This document shows, one piece after another, positions 23,098 to 31,117 of a stretch of 34,350 nt of DNA (position 1 is its first letter; the number at the start of each line of letters is the position of its first letter). The DNA comes from Streptacidiphilus carbonis (GTDB lineage: Bacteria; Actinomycetota; Actinomycetes; Streptomycetales; Streptomycetaceae): contig NZ_BBPM01000050.1 of NCBI RefSeq assembly GCF_000787775.1, positions 23,581-57,930 of the forward strand, written 5' to 3'. The notes beneath the pieces were generated by a model. It was not told the origin of the DNA. It saw only the letters and a program-made list of their open reading frames with translations, and ran no database searches. A program made the translations under genes and the position numbers.

Positions 23098-25902
23098 TCA
23101 GCTCTGGGCCATGTCCACGAAGCGGGAGTAGTGGCCTTGGAAGGCGACGGTGATCGTCGCCGTGGGGCCGTTGCGGTGCTTGGCGACGATCAGGTCGGCC
23201 TCGCCGGCACGGGGGGACTCCTTCTCGTAGGCGTCCTCGCGATGCAGCAGAATGACCATGTCGGCGTCCTGCTCAATGCTGTTGTGCAACACCATGCCAT
23301 TGGCAATGAAGTTGTGGGTCCCCAGCACCGTGGCGTCAAAGACCGGCTGGTCGCCGATGCTCTCCACCTCGGTAATCGAATCCCACAGCACGTCGCTCGT
23401 CGCGAGCAGGTCGAGTTCCGCGTCCTGGAGGATCTCCGCCACCCGGTGCAGTCTGCTGCGGCTCGGCGCCGCGCGATAGATCGTGGAGCCGCAGTAGGCA
23501 GTGCCCAGTTGTTCCTGGAAGGCACGGGTGGTGACGTCCCTCTCCTTCATCGCTTCCCTGACCCGGCCCCACACCTGCACGGGAATTGTGTCCGGATTGG
23601 TGTTGGCGACGACCGCCGCCAGCCGGTGCAGCGCCTTGTTGACCTGGACGGCGCGTGCGCCGTGGACCCCGATGTCGTGCAGGAACCGGCGCTGGTCGGT
23701 CACGCCGCTGACGTCCACGGTCCACCCGGGGCGGCCGTTGGTGTTTCCGACCCTCCGCAGCCGCGTCTGGATCTCGCAGCGCAAAAGCAGCTGCTGGAGG
23801 TCCCGCGCGAGCCGCTCGGACGTCGTCGCGTAGTAGACCCTGACCGCCCCCGCGTTCGAGACGGTCACCGAGCCGTCCGTCGCCCACAGATGACGCAGGA
23901 ACAAGCGAACCTGCTCGTCAGGAAGCCCGAAGACCTCGGACGGCAGGAACTTCTCATGCGACCGCTTTCCGTACAGGCCGAAGCCGTCCAACCAGGCGGC
24001 GATGGGATTGCGGCGTCCACGTGCGAGCTTGAACGGGGCCGGTAGGTAGGTGTGCCACCGGGTCTCCTGCGCCTCACGGCGAGGAGTGATGCCAAAGTGC
24101 GCGGCGGCCTGCTCGACCGCGTCCAGGTTGGCCACATCGTTGCTCGTGTAGTGGATCGGCTGGCGGGGTGCCGCACAGCCGTCACCGATCAGGTGCGCCA
24201 ACATCACCACCTCGGCCTCGGGACAGGCGGTGGTGCGCTCCGGGGCACCGATCCGCCGGGGTACGGCCACCCGGTCACCCACGGTCAGCTCCCCGAGCGG
24301 CTTCCAGCCGTCGTAGGTGAGGAACGGGTGGTTCGCCGTCGCCTCCACCTCCCGCCCCGAGGCGAGGCGCACCCGGAACGCTTCCTTCACCCCGCTGGGG
24401 AAGGCGTGCGTGAGCGTCCGGGCGACCAGCTTCATCCGCTCATCCACTGACCACACCGGAATGTCCCGCGCGCCCGACTCCATCAGTTCACCGATGGTCA
24501 CCTCGGCGCCGGTGTCGGCGCGCAGCAGCCGGGTCCCCGCAGTCACGCATCCCGATTCACGAAGGTCCGAGACCATCGGCCTCTTGTCCGTTCGCTGCTC
24601 GGGACCACGGTTCAGCTGTGACAGCGCGATGACCGGGAGCTCCAGCTCCTTGGCGAGCAGCTTGAGGTTCCGCGACATCTCGGAGACCTCCTGCTGCCGG
24701 CTCTCGGGCCGCCGCGAACCGCCGTTCTGCATCAGCTGGAGGTAGTCGATCACCACCAGCCGCAGGTCGTTGCGCTGCTTCAGCCGTCGGCACTTGGCCC
24801 GGATCTCCATCATCGACAGGTTGGGGGAGTCGTCGATGAAGAGCGGAGAATCGTTCAACTCCGGCATCCGCCGCGCCAACCGGGTCCAGTCCTCATCGGT
24901 CATGTTCCCCGACCGCATATGGTGCAGCGCGACCCTGGCCTCCGCGGAGAGCAGACGCATCGCGATCTCGTTGCGCCCCATCTCCAGGGAGAAGAAAACG
25001 CTCGGAATCTTATGCTTCACCGAACAGGAACGAGCAAAGTCGAGCGCAAGAGTCGACTTTCCCATCGCCGGCCTCGCGGCGACGACGATCATCTGGCCCG
25101 GGTGGAGGCCGTTGGTGAGGGAGTCGAGGTCGGCGAAGCCGGTGGGGACGCCGGACATCTGGCCGCTGCGGGAGCCGATGGACTCGATCTCGTCGAGGGC
25201 GCCCTCCATGATGTCGCCGAGGGGGGCGTAGTCCTCGTTGGTGCGCTGTTCGGTGACGGCGTAGATCTCGGCCTGGGCGGCGTTGACGATCTCGTCGACG
25301 TCGCCCTCGGCGGCGTATCCCATCTGCGCGATCCGGGTGCCGGCCTCGACCAGGCGGCGCAGCACCGCGCGCTCGTGCACGATCTCGGCGTAGTACTCGG
25401 CGTTGGCGGCGGTGGGGACCGAGTTGACCAGGGTGTGCAGATAGGACGGCCCGCCGACACGGGTGATCTCGCCGCGCTTGACGAGTTCGCTGGCGACGGT
25501 GATCGGGTCCGCCGGCTCGCCGCGCGCGTACAGGTCGAGGATGGCGCTGTGGATCAGCTCGTGCGCCGGGCGGTAGTAGTCGACCGGCTTGAGCACCTCG
25601 ACGACGTCGGCGATCGCGTCCTTGGACAGCAGCATGCCGCCCAGAACGGACTGCTCGGCCGCGAGGTCCTGCGGGGGGACCCGCTCGTAGGAGGCGGAGT
25701 CGCCGCGGGAGTCGCCCTTGCTGCCGCCGGCGTTGTCGTAGGAAGAACGGTCCGCCTGGTTGCCGCCGCCGGGGCCGCCCTTGTTCTGGAACGTCTTCTT
25801 GAACGGCAGCCGGCCGCCCGGCCCTTCGGCCGACGGGGGTGGCGGCCACTCCTCGTCCGGAGGGGGCACGTCGTCGTGGTCCTCGTACGGCGCGTCGCTC
25901 AT
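23098..25902 (-). CDS. dnaB: Replicative DNA helicase DnaB, interrupted by an intein
   Basis: DnaB is the hexameric helicase that unwinds DNA at the replication fork. The 934-aa precursor consists of an N-extein of 451 aa, an intein of 423 aa and a C-extein of 60 aa, giving a mature helicase of 511 aa. The first 45 or so residues are an acidic Pro-rich extension. Then come the DnaB N-domain (PPQDLAAEQSVLGGMLL), the RecA-type ATPase with Walker A ARPAMGKST (Lys282), VVIDYLQLM as Walker B, and SQLNRGPEQRTDKRP...SDLRESG, where the intein enters. The C-extein resumes SIEQDADMVILLHRED and ends FVDMAQS. The ATG at 25902 follows a GGGGGUG stretch. Codons around the P-loop and next to the intein differ strongly from the rest. 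Confidence 0.97.
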   Translation of the reverse strand: MSDAPYEDHDDVPPPDEEWPPPPSAEGPGGRLPFKKTFQNKGGPGGGNQADRSSYDNAGGSKGDSRGDSASYERVPPQDLAAEQSVLGGMLLSKDAIADVVEVLKPVDYYRPAHELIHSAILDLYARGEPADPITVASELVKRGEITRVGGPSYLHTLVNSVPTAANAEYYAEIVHERAVLRRLVEAGTRIAQMGYAAEGDVDEIVNAAQAEIYAVTEQRTNEDYAPLGDIMEGALDEIESIGSRSGQMSGVPTGFADLDSLTNGLHPGQMIVVAARPAMGKSTLALDFARSCSVKHKIPSVFFSLEMGRNEIAMRLLSAEARVALHHMRSGNMTDEDWTRLARRMPELNDSPLFIDDSPNLSMMEIRAKCRRLKQRNDLRLVVIDYLQLMQNGGSRRPESRQQEVSEMSRNLKLLAKELELPVIALSQLNRGPEQRTDKRPMVSDLRESGCVTAGTRLLRADTGAEVTIGELMESGARDIPVWSVDERMKLVARTLTHAFPSGVKEAFRVRLASGREVEATANHPFLTYDGWKPLGELTVGDRVAVPRRIGAPERTTACPEAEVVMLAHLIGDGCAAPRQPIHYTSNDVANLDAVEQAAAHFGITPRREAQETRWHTYLPAPFKLARGRRNPIAAWLDGFGLYGKRSHEKFLPSEVFGLPDEQVRLFLRHLWATDGSVTVSNAGAVRVYYATTSERLARDLQQLLLRCEIQTRLRRVGNTNGRPGWTVDVSGVTDQRRFLHDIGVHGARAVQVNKALHRLAAVVANTNPDTIPVQVWGRVREAMKERDVTTRAFQEQLGTAYCGSTIYRAAPSRSRLHRVAEILQDAELDLLATSDVLWDSITEVESIGDQPVFDATVLGTHNFIANGMVLHNSIEQDADMVILLHREDAYEKESPRAGEADLIVAKHRNGPTATITVAFQGHYSRFVDMAQS
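23281..24549 (-). other. DnaB intein with LAGLIDADG homing endonuclease (423 aa)
   Basis: The element splices itself out of the DnaB precursor. All splicing residues are visible: Cys1 (CVTAGTRLLRAD), the block B Thr and His (ATANHPFL), block F (VFDATVLGTHNFIANG), and the terminal His-Asn (MVLHN) followed by +1 Ser. Between blocks B and F is a DOD-type endonuclease with the two acidic motifs MLAHLIGDG and FLRHLWATDG. Both keep their Asp, so it looks intact and may still home. The insertion point, RESG/S before IEQDAD, is the same motif site used by the Synechocystis DnaB intein and the second DnaB intein of mycobacteria. Confidence 0.95.
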
Positions 25903-25998
25903 CGTGCACCCCCGCCGGAGGCCCCTTCGCGTCCCTGCTGCATGCCGCGCCTCCTGATGCTTCCGCCCCGTAGCCCTGCCGTCCCGCCGTCACTCTCT

Positions 25999-26004
25999 TC
26001 TATA
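25999..26004 (-). promoter_or_regulatory. Candidate -10 box of dnaB
   Basis: TATAGA on the minus strand, about 97 nt before the dnaB ATG and in the only A/T-containing patch of that stretch. No clear -35. Confidence 0.35.
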
Positions 26005-26097
26005 CGGCACCCCACTGACACGGGGGCACCTGCACCCCCTGCGGCGCGTCGGCGGAACGCTCACGCTAAGGGGGGATCAGCCCATCGGCCAAGATGG

Positions 26098-26185
26098 TTA
26101 TCCACAGGCCATGTGGATGACCGGCCCGGGACTGTGGAGAAACGGCCCCAAGCTGTGCACGGTTCGGGGGACAACCTGTGGATAA
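26098..26185. promoter_or_regulatory. DnaA-box cluster upstream of dnaB
   Basis: Two perfect 9-mer DnaA boxes, TTATCCACA (26098-26106, plus) and its complement TGTGGATAA (26177-26185), flank two one-mismatch boxes, TGTGGATGA (26112-26120) and TGTGGAGAA (26133-26141). A further one-mismatch copy, TGTGGATGA, lies at 26350-26358. The 25903-26371 region is otherwise gene-free and unusually A/T-rich around 26240-26280. Confidence 0.8.
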
Positions 26186-26359
26186 CCCGAAGATCTTTCC
26201 ACCGTCAACACGCTGACCTGGAACAACAGCCACCCGTCCTGTGCAGGAGAAAAATTTCACACGCAGCATGAAGATCACGACCAGGGGTGCGCGCACCGCT
26301 ACGCGCAGCACGCACCCGTAATGGTCAAAATCACGATGCGCGCATTACCTGTGGATGAC

Positions 26360-26365
26360 TACGGT
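26360..26365 (+). promoter_or_regulatory. -10 box for a leaderless MATE transcript
   Basis: TACGGT followed by six nt (AGGACC) and ATG at 26372. A DnaA-like box (26350-26358) ends two bp before it, so DnaA could affect this promoter. Confidence 0.5.
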
Positions 26366-26371
26366 AGGACC

Positions 26372-27730
26372 ATGCGATCGACCACCCCCGCCCTGCCCCC
26401 GCCGCCCGCCCGCCGGACCAGGCACGACCGGGAGATCCTCGCGCTCGCAGTACCCGCCTTCGGCGCCCTCATCGCCGAACCGCTGTTCCTGATGGCCGAC
26501 TCCGCCATCGTCGGCCACCTCGGCACCGCCCAACTCGCCGGGCTGGGCGTGGCCGCCTCGCTGCTGGCCACCCTGGTCGGCGTCTTCGTCTTCCTCGCCT
26601 ACGCGACCACCGCAGCGGTCGCCCGCCGGGTCGGCTCCGGCGACCGCCGGTCCGCCGTCCAGCAGGGGATCGACGGCATCTGGCTCGCGGTCATCCTCTC
26701 CGTACCCGTCGTCGCGCTGGCCGTGGGCCTCGCCCCGGCCCTGATCCGGCTCTTCGGCGCCTCCGCCACCGCCACCCCCTACGCCGTCGACTACCTGCGG
26801 ATCAGCGCCTTCGGCATCCCCGCCATGCTGATCGTGCTCGCCGCCACCGGCGTACTGCGCGGCCTCCAGGACACCCGCACCCCGCTGGCCGTGGCGGTGG
26901 CCGGCTTCACCGTCAACCTGCTGCTCAACCTCGGCCTGGTCTACGGCGCCGGGCTCGGCATCGCCGGCTCCGCCCTGGGCACGGTGATCGCCCAGTGGGG
27001 CATGGCCGCGACCTACCTCGCCGTCGTGGTCGGCGGAGCCCGCCGGCTCGGACTCCTCGACACCCGCGCGGACCTGCGCCCGGACCTGCCCGGCATCCGC
27101 GCCTGCGCCACCGCCGGGGCGCCGCTGCTGGTCCGCACCCTCAGCCTGCGGGCCATCCTGCTGATCGCCACCGCCGTCGCCGCCCGGCTGGGCAACACCG
27201 CGATGGCCTCCCAGCAGATCGCCATGTCGCTGTGGAACTTCCTGGCCTTCGCCCTGGACGCGATCGCCATCGCCGGACAGGCCGTCATCGGCCGCTACCT
27301 GGGAGCCGACGACGTCCAGGGCGCCCGCGCCGCGACCCGGCGGATGGTCGAGTGGGGGATCGGCACCGGCGTGCTGCTGGGGGCGCTGCTGCTGCTCGCC
27401 CGCCCGCTGTATCTGCCGCTGTTCACCGACGACCCGGCGGTCAGGCAGCAGCTCGGCACCGTACTACTGATCGCCGCGGCCACCCAGCCGCTCTGCGGCG
27501 TGGTCTTCGTCCTGGACGGCGTGCTGATGGGGGCGGGTGACGGGCCCTACCTGGCCTGGGCCATGCTGGGCACGCTGGCCGCCTACGCGCCGGTCGCGAC
27601 CACGGTCGGCAGCGGCAGCCTGAACGCGCTCTGGGGCGCCATCGCCCTGTGCATGGCCGTCCGGCTGCTGTTCCTGGGCCTGCGGGCCCGCACCGGGGCC
27701 TGGCTGGTCACCGGTGCGGTACGAGCGTGA
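26372..27730 (+). CDS. MATE-family efflux transporter (DinF-like)
   Basis: A 452-aa membrane protein with twelve hydrophobic helices and the MATE opening EILALAVPAFGALIAEPLFLMADSAIVGHLG. Such proteins export cationic drugs and toxic compounds using Na+ or H+ gradients. The conserved Gly/Pro pattern of the two six-helix halves can be followed (second half starts near ACATAGAPLLVRTLSLRA). The ATG at 26372 was chosen because of the -10 box six nt before it; an in-frame upstream start at 26321 would include the DnaA-box region. Divergent from dnaB, as in other Streptomyces. Confidence 0.95.
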   Translation: MRSTTPALPPPPARRTRHDREILALAVPAFGALIAEPLFLMADSAIVGHLGTAQLAGLGVAASLLATLVGVFVFLAYATTAAVARRVGSGDRRSAVQQGIDGIWLAVILSVPVVALAVGLAPALIRLFGASATATPYAVDYLRISAFGIPAMLIVLAATGVLRGLQDTRTPLAVAVAGFTVNLLLNLGLVYGAGLGIAGSALGTVIAQWGMAATYLAVVVGGARRLGLLDTRADLRPDLPGIRACATAGAPLLVRTLSLRAILLIATAVAARLGNTAMASQQIAMSLWNFLAFALDAIAIAGQAVIGRYLGADDVQGARAATRRMVEWGIGTGVLLGALLLLARPLYLPLFTDDPAVRQQLGTVLLIAAATQPLCGVVFVLDGVLMGAGDGPYLAWAMLGTLAAYAPVATTVGSGSLNALWGAIALCMAVRLLFLGLRARTGAWLVTGAVRA

Positions 27731-27799
27731 CGGCCCGCTCGACGGGCAACCACGCAGAACGGCCCCGTGAAGGTCGGCCCCCGTGAAGATCGGCCGGCC

Positions 27800-28966
27800 T
27801 CAGCGCAGCCTGCGCTCGTAGAAGGTCGTCCCGTGCAGCGGCCGCCCGCCCATCCCCCGGTACGGCGCCTCGGCGGCCCGGTCCCCCTCCGGGACCCGGT
27901 AGCCGCGCAGCGTGCGGTACCCCGCCTCGCCGAGCGCGCGGTAGAGCTCCCGCGCCAGCAGGGTGAGGTAGCCCCGCCCCTGCCACTGCGGCAGCGTCCC
28001 CGCGGCCACCAGCGCCGCCTGCTGCGGGTGGTCGCCGCGCCAGGCCGCCGCCCGCAGCGCCAGCCGCTGCCGCGGCGAGGGCCGCCCCCGGGTGGCCACC
28101 AGGAACGCGGACACGTCCGGGACCGCCAACAGGAAGGCCACCGGCTCGCCCGCCCTGGTCAGGTACAGCGGCAGCCGCTCGTCCAGCACCCGCGCCAGCC
28201 CGGCCGCCCGTTCGGCGAAGTCCGCGGCGGAGACCTCGGTGCGCTGCTCGACCTGGGCCGCCGAGGCGTTCAGGATGTGCCGCAGCGCAGGCAGCACCCG
28301 GCGCAGCGAGCGCCGGCTCCCCCGGTGCACCCGCAGCTCCTCGTCGCGCATCCGCTGCTCGTCCACCACGAACGCCTTCTCGGGGCGCAGTCGCCCGGGA
28401 TCGTCCAGGCCCTCGCAGATCCAGGTCCGCCCCGGCCAGCGCCGGGTGAACCCCAGCCGCTCGTAGGCGGCCGGATAGTAGGGCGGACTCCAGCCGCCGC
28501 CACTGAAGCCGCGCTGGTCGAAGCCGGAGACCAGCACTCCGGGGGACTGGTCCGGCAGCAGCTCCACCGGGCCGAGCAGCAGGTCGCAGCCGCTGACGGT
28601 GGCCGCCTGCTCGGCCAGGTCCAGCAGCTCCTTGGCCGGGTCGGCACCGGCCACCACCAGGGCCGGGTCGGTGCACGCGTCGGCGAACTCGGTGAGCCCG
28701 AACAGCTGGACCGGGCGGCCGACCCTGGCCTCCAGGGCGCTGTTGCGGTGCAGGCAGGTGCGCCCCACCACCCGGCCGCCGCGGTCGCGGGCCAGGTAGA
28801 GGTCGACCGGGCCGTATCGGCGCTGCGGGCCGGTCCCGTCGTACCAGGCCCTGATCCGGCGCTCCGGCACCGGGACGTAGCGGGACGGCGGATGGAGGCG
28901 CAGCGGCAGGTCGCAGAACTCCCGCAGCGCCTCCTTGTCGGTCACCTTGGTGACCTCGATGGCCAT
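27800..28966 (-). CDS. GNAT-like acetyltransferase-fold protein (YghO-type)
   Basis: A 388-aa soluble protein beginning MAIEVTKVTDKEALREFCDLPLRLH...VPVPERR, the opening seen in YghO-type proteins, which carry a GNAT fold without a known substrate. Supporting pieces are VGRTCLHRNSAL (beta-strand pair), PAAYERLGFTRRW, and the C-terminal GNAT-like segment ALVAAGTLPQWQGRGYLTLLARELYRAL, where QWQGRGY resembles the acetyl-CoA Q/R-x-x-G-x-G/A loop. GGGAGAGG precedes the ATG at 28966. It lies downstream of the rplI terminator and so needs its own promoter. Confidence 0.75.
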   Translation of the reverse strand: MAIEVTKVTDKEALREFCDLPLRLHPPSRYVPVPERRIRAWYDGTGPQRRYGPVDLYLARDRGGRVVGRTCLHRNSALEARVGRPVQLFGLTEFADACTDPALVVAGADPAKELLDLAEQAATVSGCDLLLGPVELLPDQSPGVLVSGFDQRGFSGGGWSPPYYPAAYERLGFTRRWPGRTWICEGLDDPGRLRPEKAFVVDEQRMRDEELRVHRGSRRSLRRVLPALRHILNASAAQVEQRTEVSAADFAERAAGLARVLDERLPLYLTRAGEPVAFLLAVPDVSAFLVATRGRPSPRQRLALRAAAWRGDHPQQAALVAAGTLPQWQGRGYLTLLARELYRALGEAGYRTLRGYRVPEGDRAAEAPYRGMGGRPLHGTTFYERRLR

Positions 28967-29041
28967 GACCTCTCCCTCGTAAGTTACCGGTCAGTACCAC
29001 TTCATCGTGCGCGCTCTCCCGGGGCTTGGAATCGGTGCGGC

Positions 29042-29138
29042 TACTCAAGCGGGTACTCAGCCCGGTACTCAGAACCCGCTGCCCCAGCCACCGCCACAGC
29101 CGCAGTCGCCGCCGCACCCGCCGCTGCCCCTGAGTACG
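29042..29138. repeat. TACTCA direct repeats with an inverted copy
   Basis: CTACTCAAGC, GGTACTCAGC and GGTACTCAGA follow each other at 11-12-bp intervals (about 29041-29073); an inverted CTGAGTACG occurs at about 29130-29138. They lie between the GNAT-like gene start and the rplI terminator. An operator is possible; no gene was seen in 28967-29152. Confidence 0.35.
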
Positions 29139-29152
29139 CACGGGAGCGCCGA

Positions 29153-29185
29153 AAAGGCCGGCCCCCCGCGAGGGGACCGGCCTTT
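29153..29185 (-). terminator. Rho-independent terminator of the rpsF-rplI operon
   Basis: Stem AAAGGCCGG(C)CCC / GGGG(A)CCGGCCTTT with a short loop, followed on the minus strand by TTTT. One of the few U-tailed terminators in the window and correctly placed 40 nt after rplI. Confidence 0.9.
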
Positions 29186-29225
29186 CCACGGGCTCGGATC
29201 AGATCAGAGCCCGGTACAGCGTGCG

Positions 29226-29672
29226 TCAGGCAGCGACCACGTTGACGTTGATCTTGGCGACCACGTCGGAGTGCAGCTTGACGGTGACCTGGTGGGCACC
29301 GGTGGTCTTGATCGGCGAGCCGATCTCGACGCGGCGCTTGTCGACCAGCGGGCCGTCGACGGCCTTGATGGCCTCGACGACGTCGCCCGGGGTCACCGAG
29401 CCGAAGAGCCGGCCCGCGTCGCCCGCGCGCACGGCGAGCTTCACGGAGACGGCCTCAAGCTTGGCCTTGACCTCGTTGGCCTGCTCCAGGGTCTGGATCT
29501 CGTGGATCTTGCGGGCGCGACGGATCGCGTCCACGTCCTTCTGGCCGCCCTTGGTCCAGCGGATGGCGAAGCCGCGCGGGACCAGGTAGTTGCGGGCGTA
29601 TCCGTCCTTGACCTCGACGATGTCGCCGGCGGTACCGAGGCCGGAGACCTCGTTCGTGAGGATGATCTTCAT
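29226..29672 (-). CDS. rplI: 50S ribosomal protein L9 (bL9)
   Basis: 148 aa, the usual length. The N-terminal 23S-rRNA-binding domain has the signature [37 protein letters not shown] long helix and the C-terminal domain ([16 protein letters not shown]) follow. It is the last gene of the rpsF-ssb-rpsR-rplI operon, 19 nt after rpsR. AGGAGG lies before the ATG. Confidence 0.98.
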   Translation of the reverse strand: MKIILTNEVSGLGTAGDIVEVKDGYARNYLVPRGFAIRWTKGGQKDVDAIRRARKIHEIQTLEQANEVKAKLEAVSVKLAVRAGDAGRLFGSVTPGDVVEAIKAVDGPLVDKRRVEIGSPIKTTGAHQVTVKLHSDVVAKINVNVVAA

Positions 29673-29691
29673 TGTTCGGTCACCCTCCTAT

Positions 29692-29928
29692 TCAGCGAGC
29701 GGTCGAGGTGTAGGGCAGCAGAGCGACCTCGCGGCTGTTCTTCACAGCCGTGGCCACGTCGCGCTGGTGCTGGGTGCAGTTGCCGGTGACCCGGCGGGCG
29801 CGGATCTTCCCACGGTCGGAGATGAACTTGCGAAGCAGGTTCGTGTCCTTGTAGTCGACGTAGGTGATCTTGTCCTTGCAGAAAACGCAAACCTTCTTCT
29901 TCGGCTTGCGTACAGGCGGCTTCGCCAT
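29692..29928 (-). CDS. rpsR: 30S ribosomal protein S18 (bS18), zinc-ribbon (C+) form
   Basis: 78 aa from the ATG at 29928; the neighbouring ATG at 29931 is three nt nearer the GGAG and less likely. The protein has CVFC and a later NCTQH, so it is the zinc-binding C+ type. Streptomycetes often also carry a Zur-repressed C- paralogue elsewhere; nothing of that kind is seen here. Its usual partner S6 is encoded at the head of the same operon, as the S6:S18 pair binds jointly in the ribosome. Confidence 0.98.
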   Translation of the reverse strand: MAKPPVRKPKKKVCVFCKDKITYVDYKDTNLLRKFISDRGKIRARRVTGNCTQHQRDVATAVKNSREVALLPYTSTAR

Positions 29929-30015
29929 CATGTACTCCAACTGGTGTTCACGATCCGGTCGCTGCCCTCGCGGTTGCGAGAACGGCGCCCGGGTCGCACG
30001 GGATCAAGTCTGAGC

Positions 30016-30043
30016 GGGCCCCGCCCCGAGAGGGGAGCGGCCC
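30016..30043 (-). other. Intercistronic hairpin between ssb and rpsR
   Basis: GGGCC-CC-GCCCC pairs with GGGG-AGC-GGCCC around a GAGA loop, with a small internal mismatch. Placed in the 143-nt gap after ssb, it may slow transcription or set an mRNA cleavage/stability boundary between ssb and rpsR. Confidence 0.5.
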
Positions 30044-30071
30044 AGCACACTGCATGCGTCCTGGTTGAGGA

Positions 30072-30680
30072 CTAGAACGGGGGCTCGTCCGAGAAACCGC
30101 CGCCGGCCGGGGCACCCCAGCCGCCGCCGTTGCCACCGGACTGCTGTCCGCCGCCCGCCGGGGCGCTGGACGCCCAGGGGTCGTCGGACGGAGCGGACTG
30201 GCCGCCGCCGGAGTTCTGCGAACCCCAGCCGCCGCCGCTGCCGCCCTGCTGGCCGCCGCCGTAGCCACCGCCGCCGTTTCCGCCGCCGAAGCCACCGCCG
30301 CCCTGACCGCCGGACCGCTGGGCCTTGGTGACCTTCGCGGTGGCGGATCGCAGCGACGGGCCGACCTCGTCGACCTCGACCTCGTAGACGGTGCGCTTCT
30401 CACCTTCCTTGGTGTCGTACGTGCGCTGACGCAGACGACCCTGGACGATGACGCGCATACCGCGCTGAAGCGACTCCGCGCAGTTCTCCGCCGGCTGACG
30501 CCAGACGTTGCACGTGAGGAAGAGGCTCTCGCCGTCCTTCCACTCGTTCGTCTGACGGTCGAAGGTGCGGGGGGTTGACGCGAGCCGGAACTTCGCGACG
30601 GCCGCACCCGACGGCGTGAAACGCAGCTCGGGGTCGTCGACGAGGTTGCCGACGAGGGTGATGACGGTCTCGCCTGCCAT
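30072..30680 (-). CDS. ssb: Single-stranded DNA-binding protein
   Basis: SSB coats single-stranded DNA during replication and repair. The 202-aa protein has the N-terminal OB fold ([25 protein letters not shown]..., to about 115), then a long Gly-rich, disordered linker ([11 protein letters not shown]...) and the conserved acidic tip DEPPF that recruits partner proteins. It is the second gene of the ribosomal operon, where streptomycetes keep their essential ssb. Confidence 0.98.
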   Translation of the reverse strand: MAGETVITLVGNLVDDPELRFTPSGAAVAKFRLASTPRTFDRQTNEWKDGESLFLTCNVWRQPAENCAESLQRGMRVIVQGRLRQRTYDTKEGEKRTVYEVEVDEVGPSLRSATAKVTKAQRSGGQGGGGFGGGNGGGGYGGGQQGGSGGGWGSQNSGGGQSAPSDDPWASSAPAGGGQQSGGNGGGWGAPAGGGFSDEPPF

Positions 30681-30728
30681 GGTGGTTTACGACCTCTCGG
30701 TGGGAGCGGTTCCGTTCAATGCAGTGCT

Positions 30729-30796
30729 CACCGCGCCGGCCGTACGGACGGCCGTGCGGTGCAGTGCCTCATGTGCTCCGGGGACTGCTCCCCGGA
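30729..30796 (-). other. Two intercistronic hairpins between rpsF and ssb
   Basis: Hairpin 1 (30729-30761): CACCGC-gc-CGGCCGT / ACGGCCG-t-GCGGTG, loop ACGG. Hairpin 2 (30777-30796): perfect 8-bp TCCGGGGA / TCCCCGGA, loop CTGC. They fill the 136-nt gap and could act as an attenuator or RNA-processing site, letting S6 and SSB be made in different amounts (inference). Confidence 0.55.
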
Positions 30797-30816
30797 ACGG
30801 GGCACTTGGGGAAACC

Positions 30817-31107
30817 TCAGTGGGTGTCCGGGCGGAGCACCTTGGTGCGGAGGACCTGCTCGCTCAGGTTGAGCTGCCGGTCGAGCTCCTTGACGACCGC
30901 AGGCTCAGCCTTGAGGTCGATCACCGAGTAGATGCCCTCGGACTTCTTGTTGATCTCGTACGACAGGCGACGACGGCCCCAGGTGTCGACCTTCTCCACG
31001 TTGCCGCCGCCGGTGCGGACGACATTGAGGAAGTTCTCGATCAGGGGGGAGACAGCGCGCTCCTCGACATCGGGGTCGAGGATCACCATGACCTCGTAAT
31101 GACGCAT
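30817..31107 (-). CDS. rpsF: 30S ribosomal protein S6 (bS6)
   Basis: 96 aa, starting [19 protein letters not shown] with the typical central [21 protein letters not shown]. First gene of the operon. AGGAGG lies about ten nt upstream of the ATG at 31107 and is complementary to a CCTCCT element further 5', across a hairpin (31118-31160). A TAGGCT -10 box at 31317-31322 (minus) is a candidate promoter, giving a leader of about 200 nt. Confidence 0.97.
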   Translation of the reverse strand: MRHYEVMVILDPDVEERAVSPLIENFLNVVRTGGGNVEKVDTWGRRRLSYEINKKSEGIYSVIDLKAEPAVVKELDRQLNLSEQVLRTKVLRPDTH

Positions 31108-31117
31108 GTGGAACCCA

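Noticed and set aside
26098-26185. Chromosomal origin oriC
   Set aside because: dnaA, dnaN and the large array of boxes expected at a streptomycete oriC are missing; the cluster is small and sits in the dnaB promoter region.
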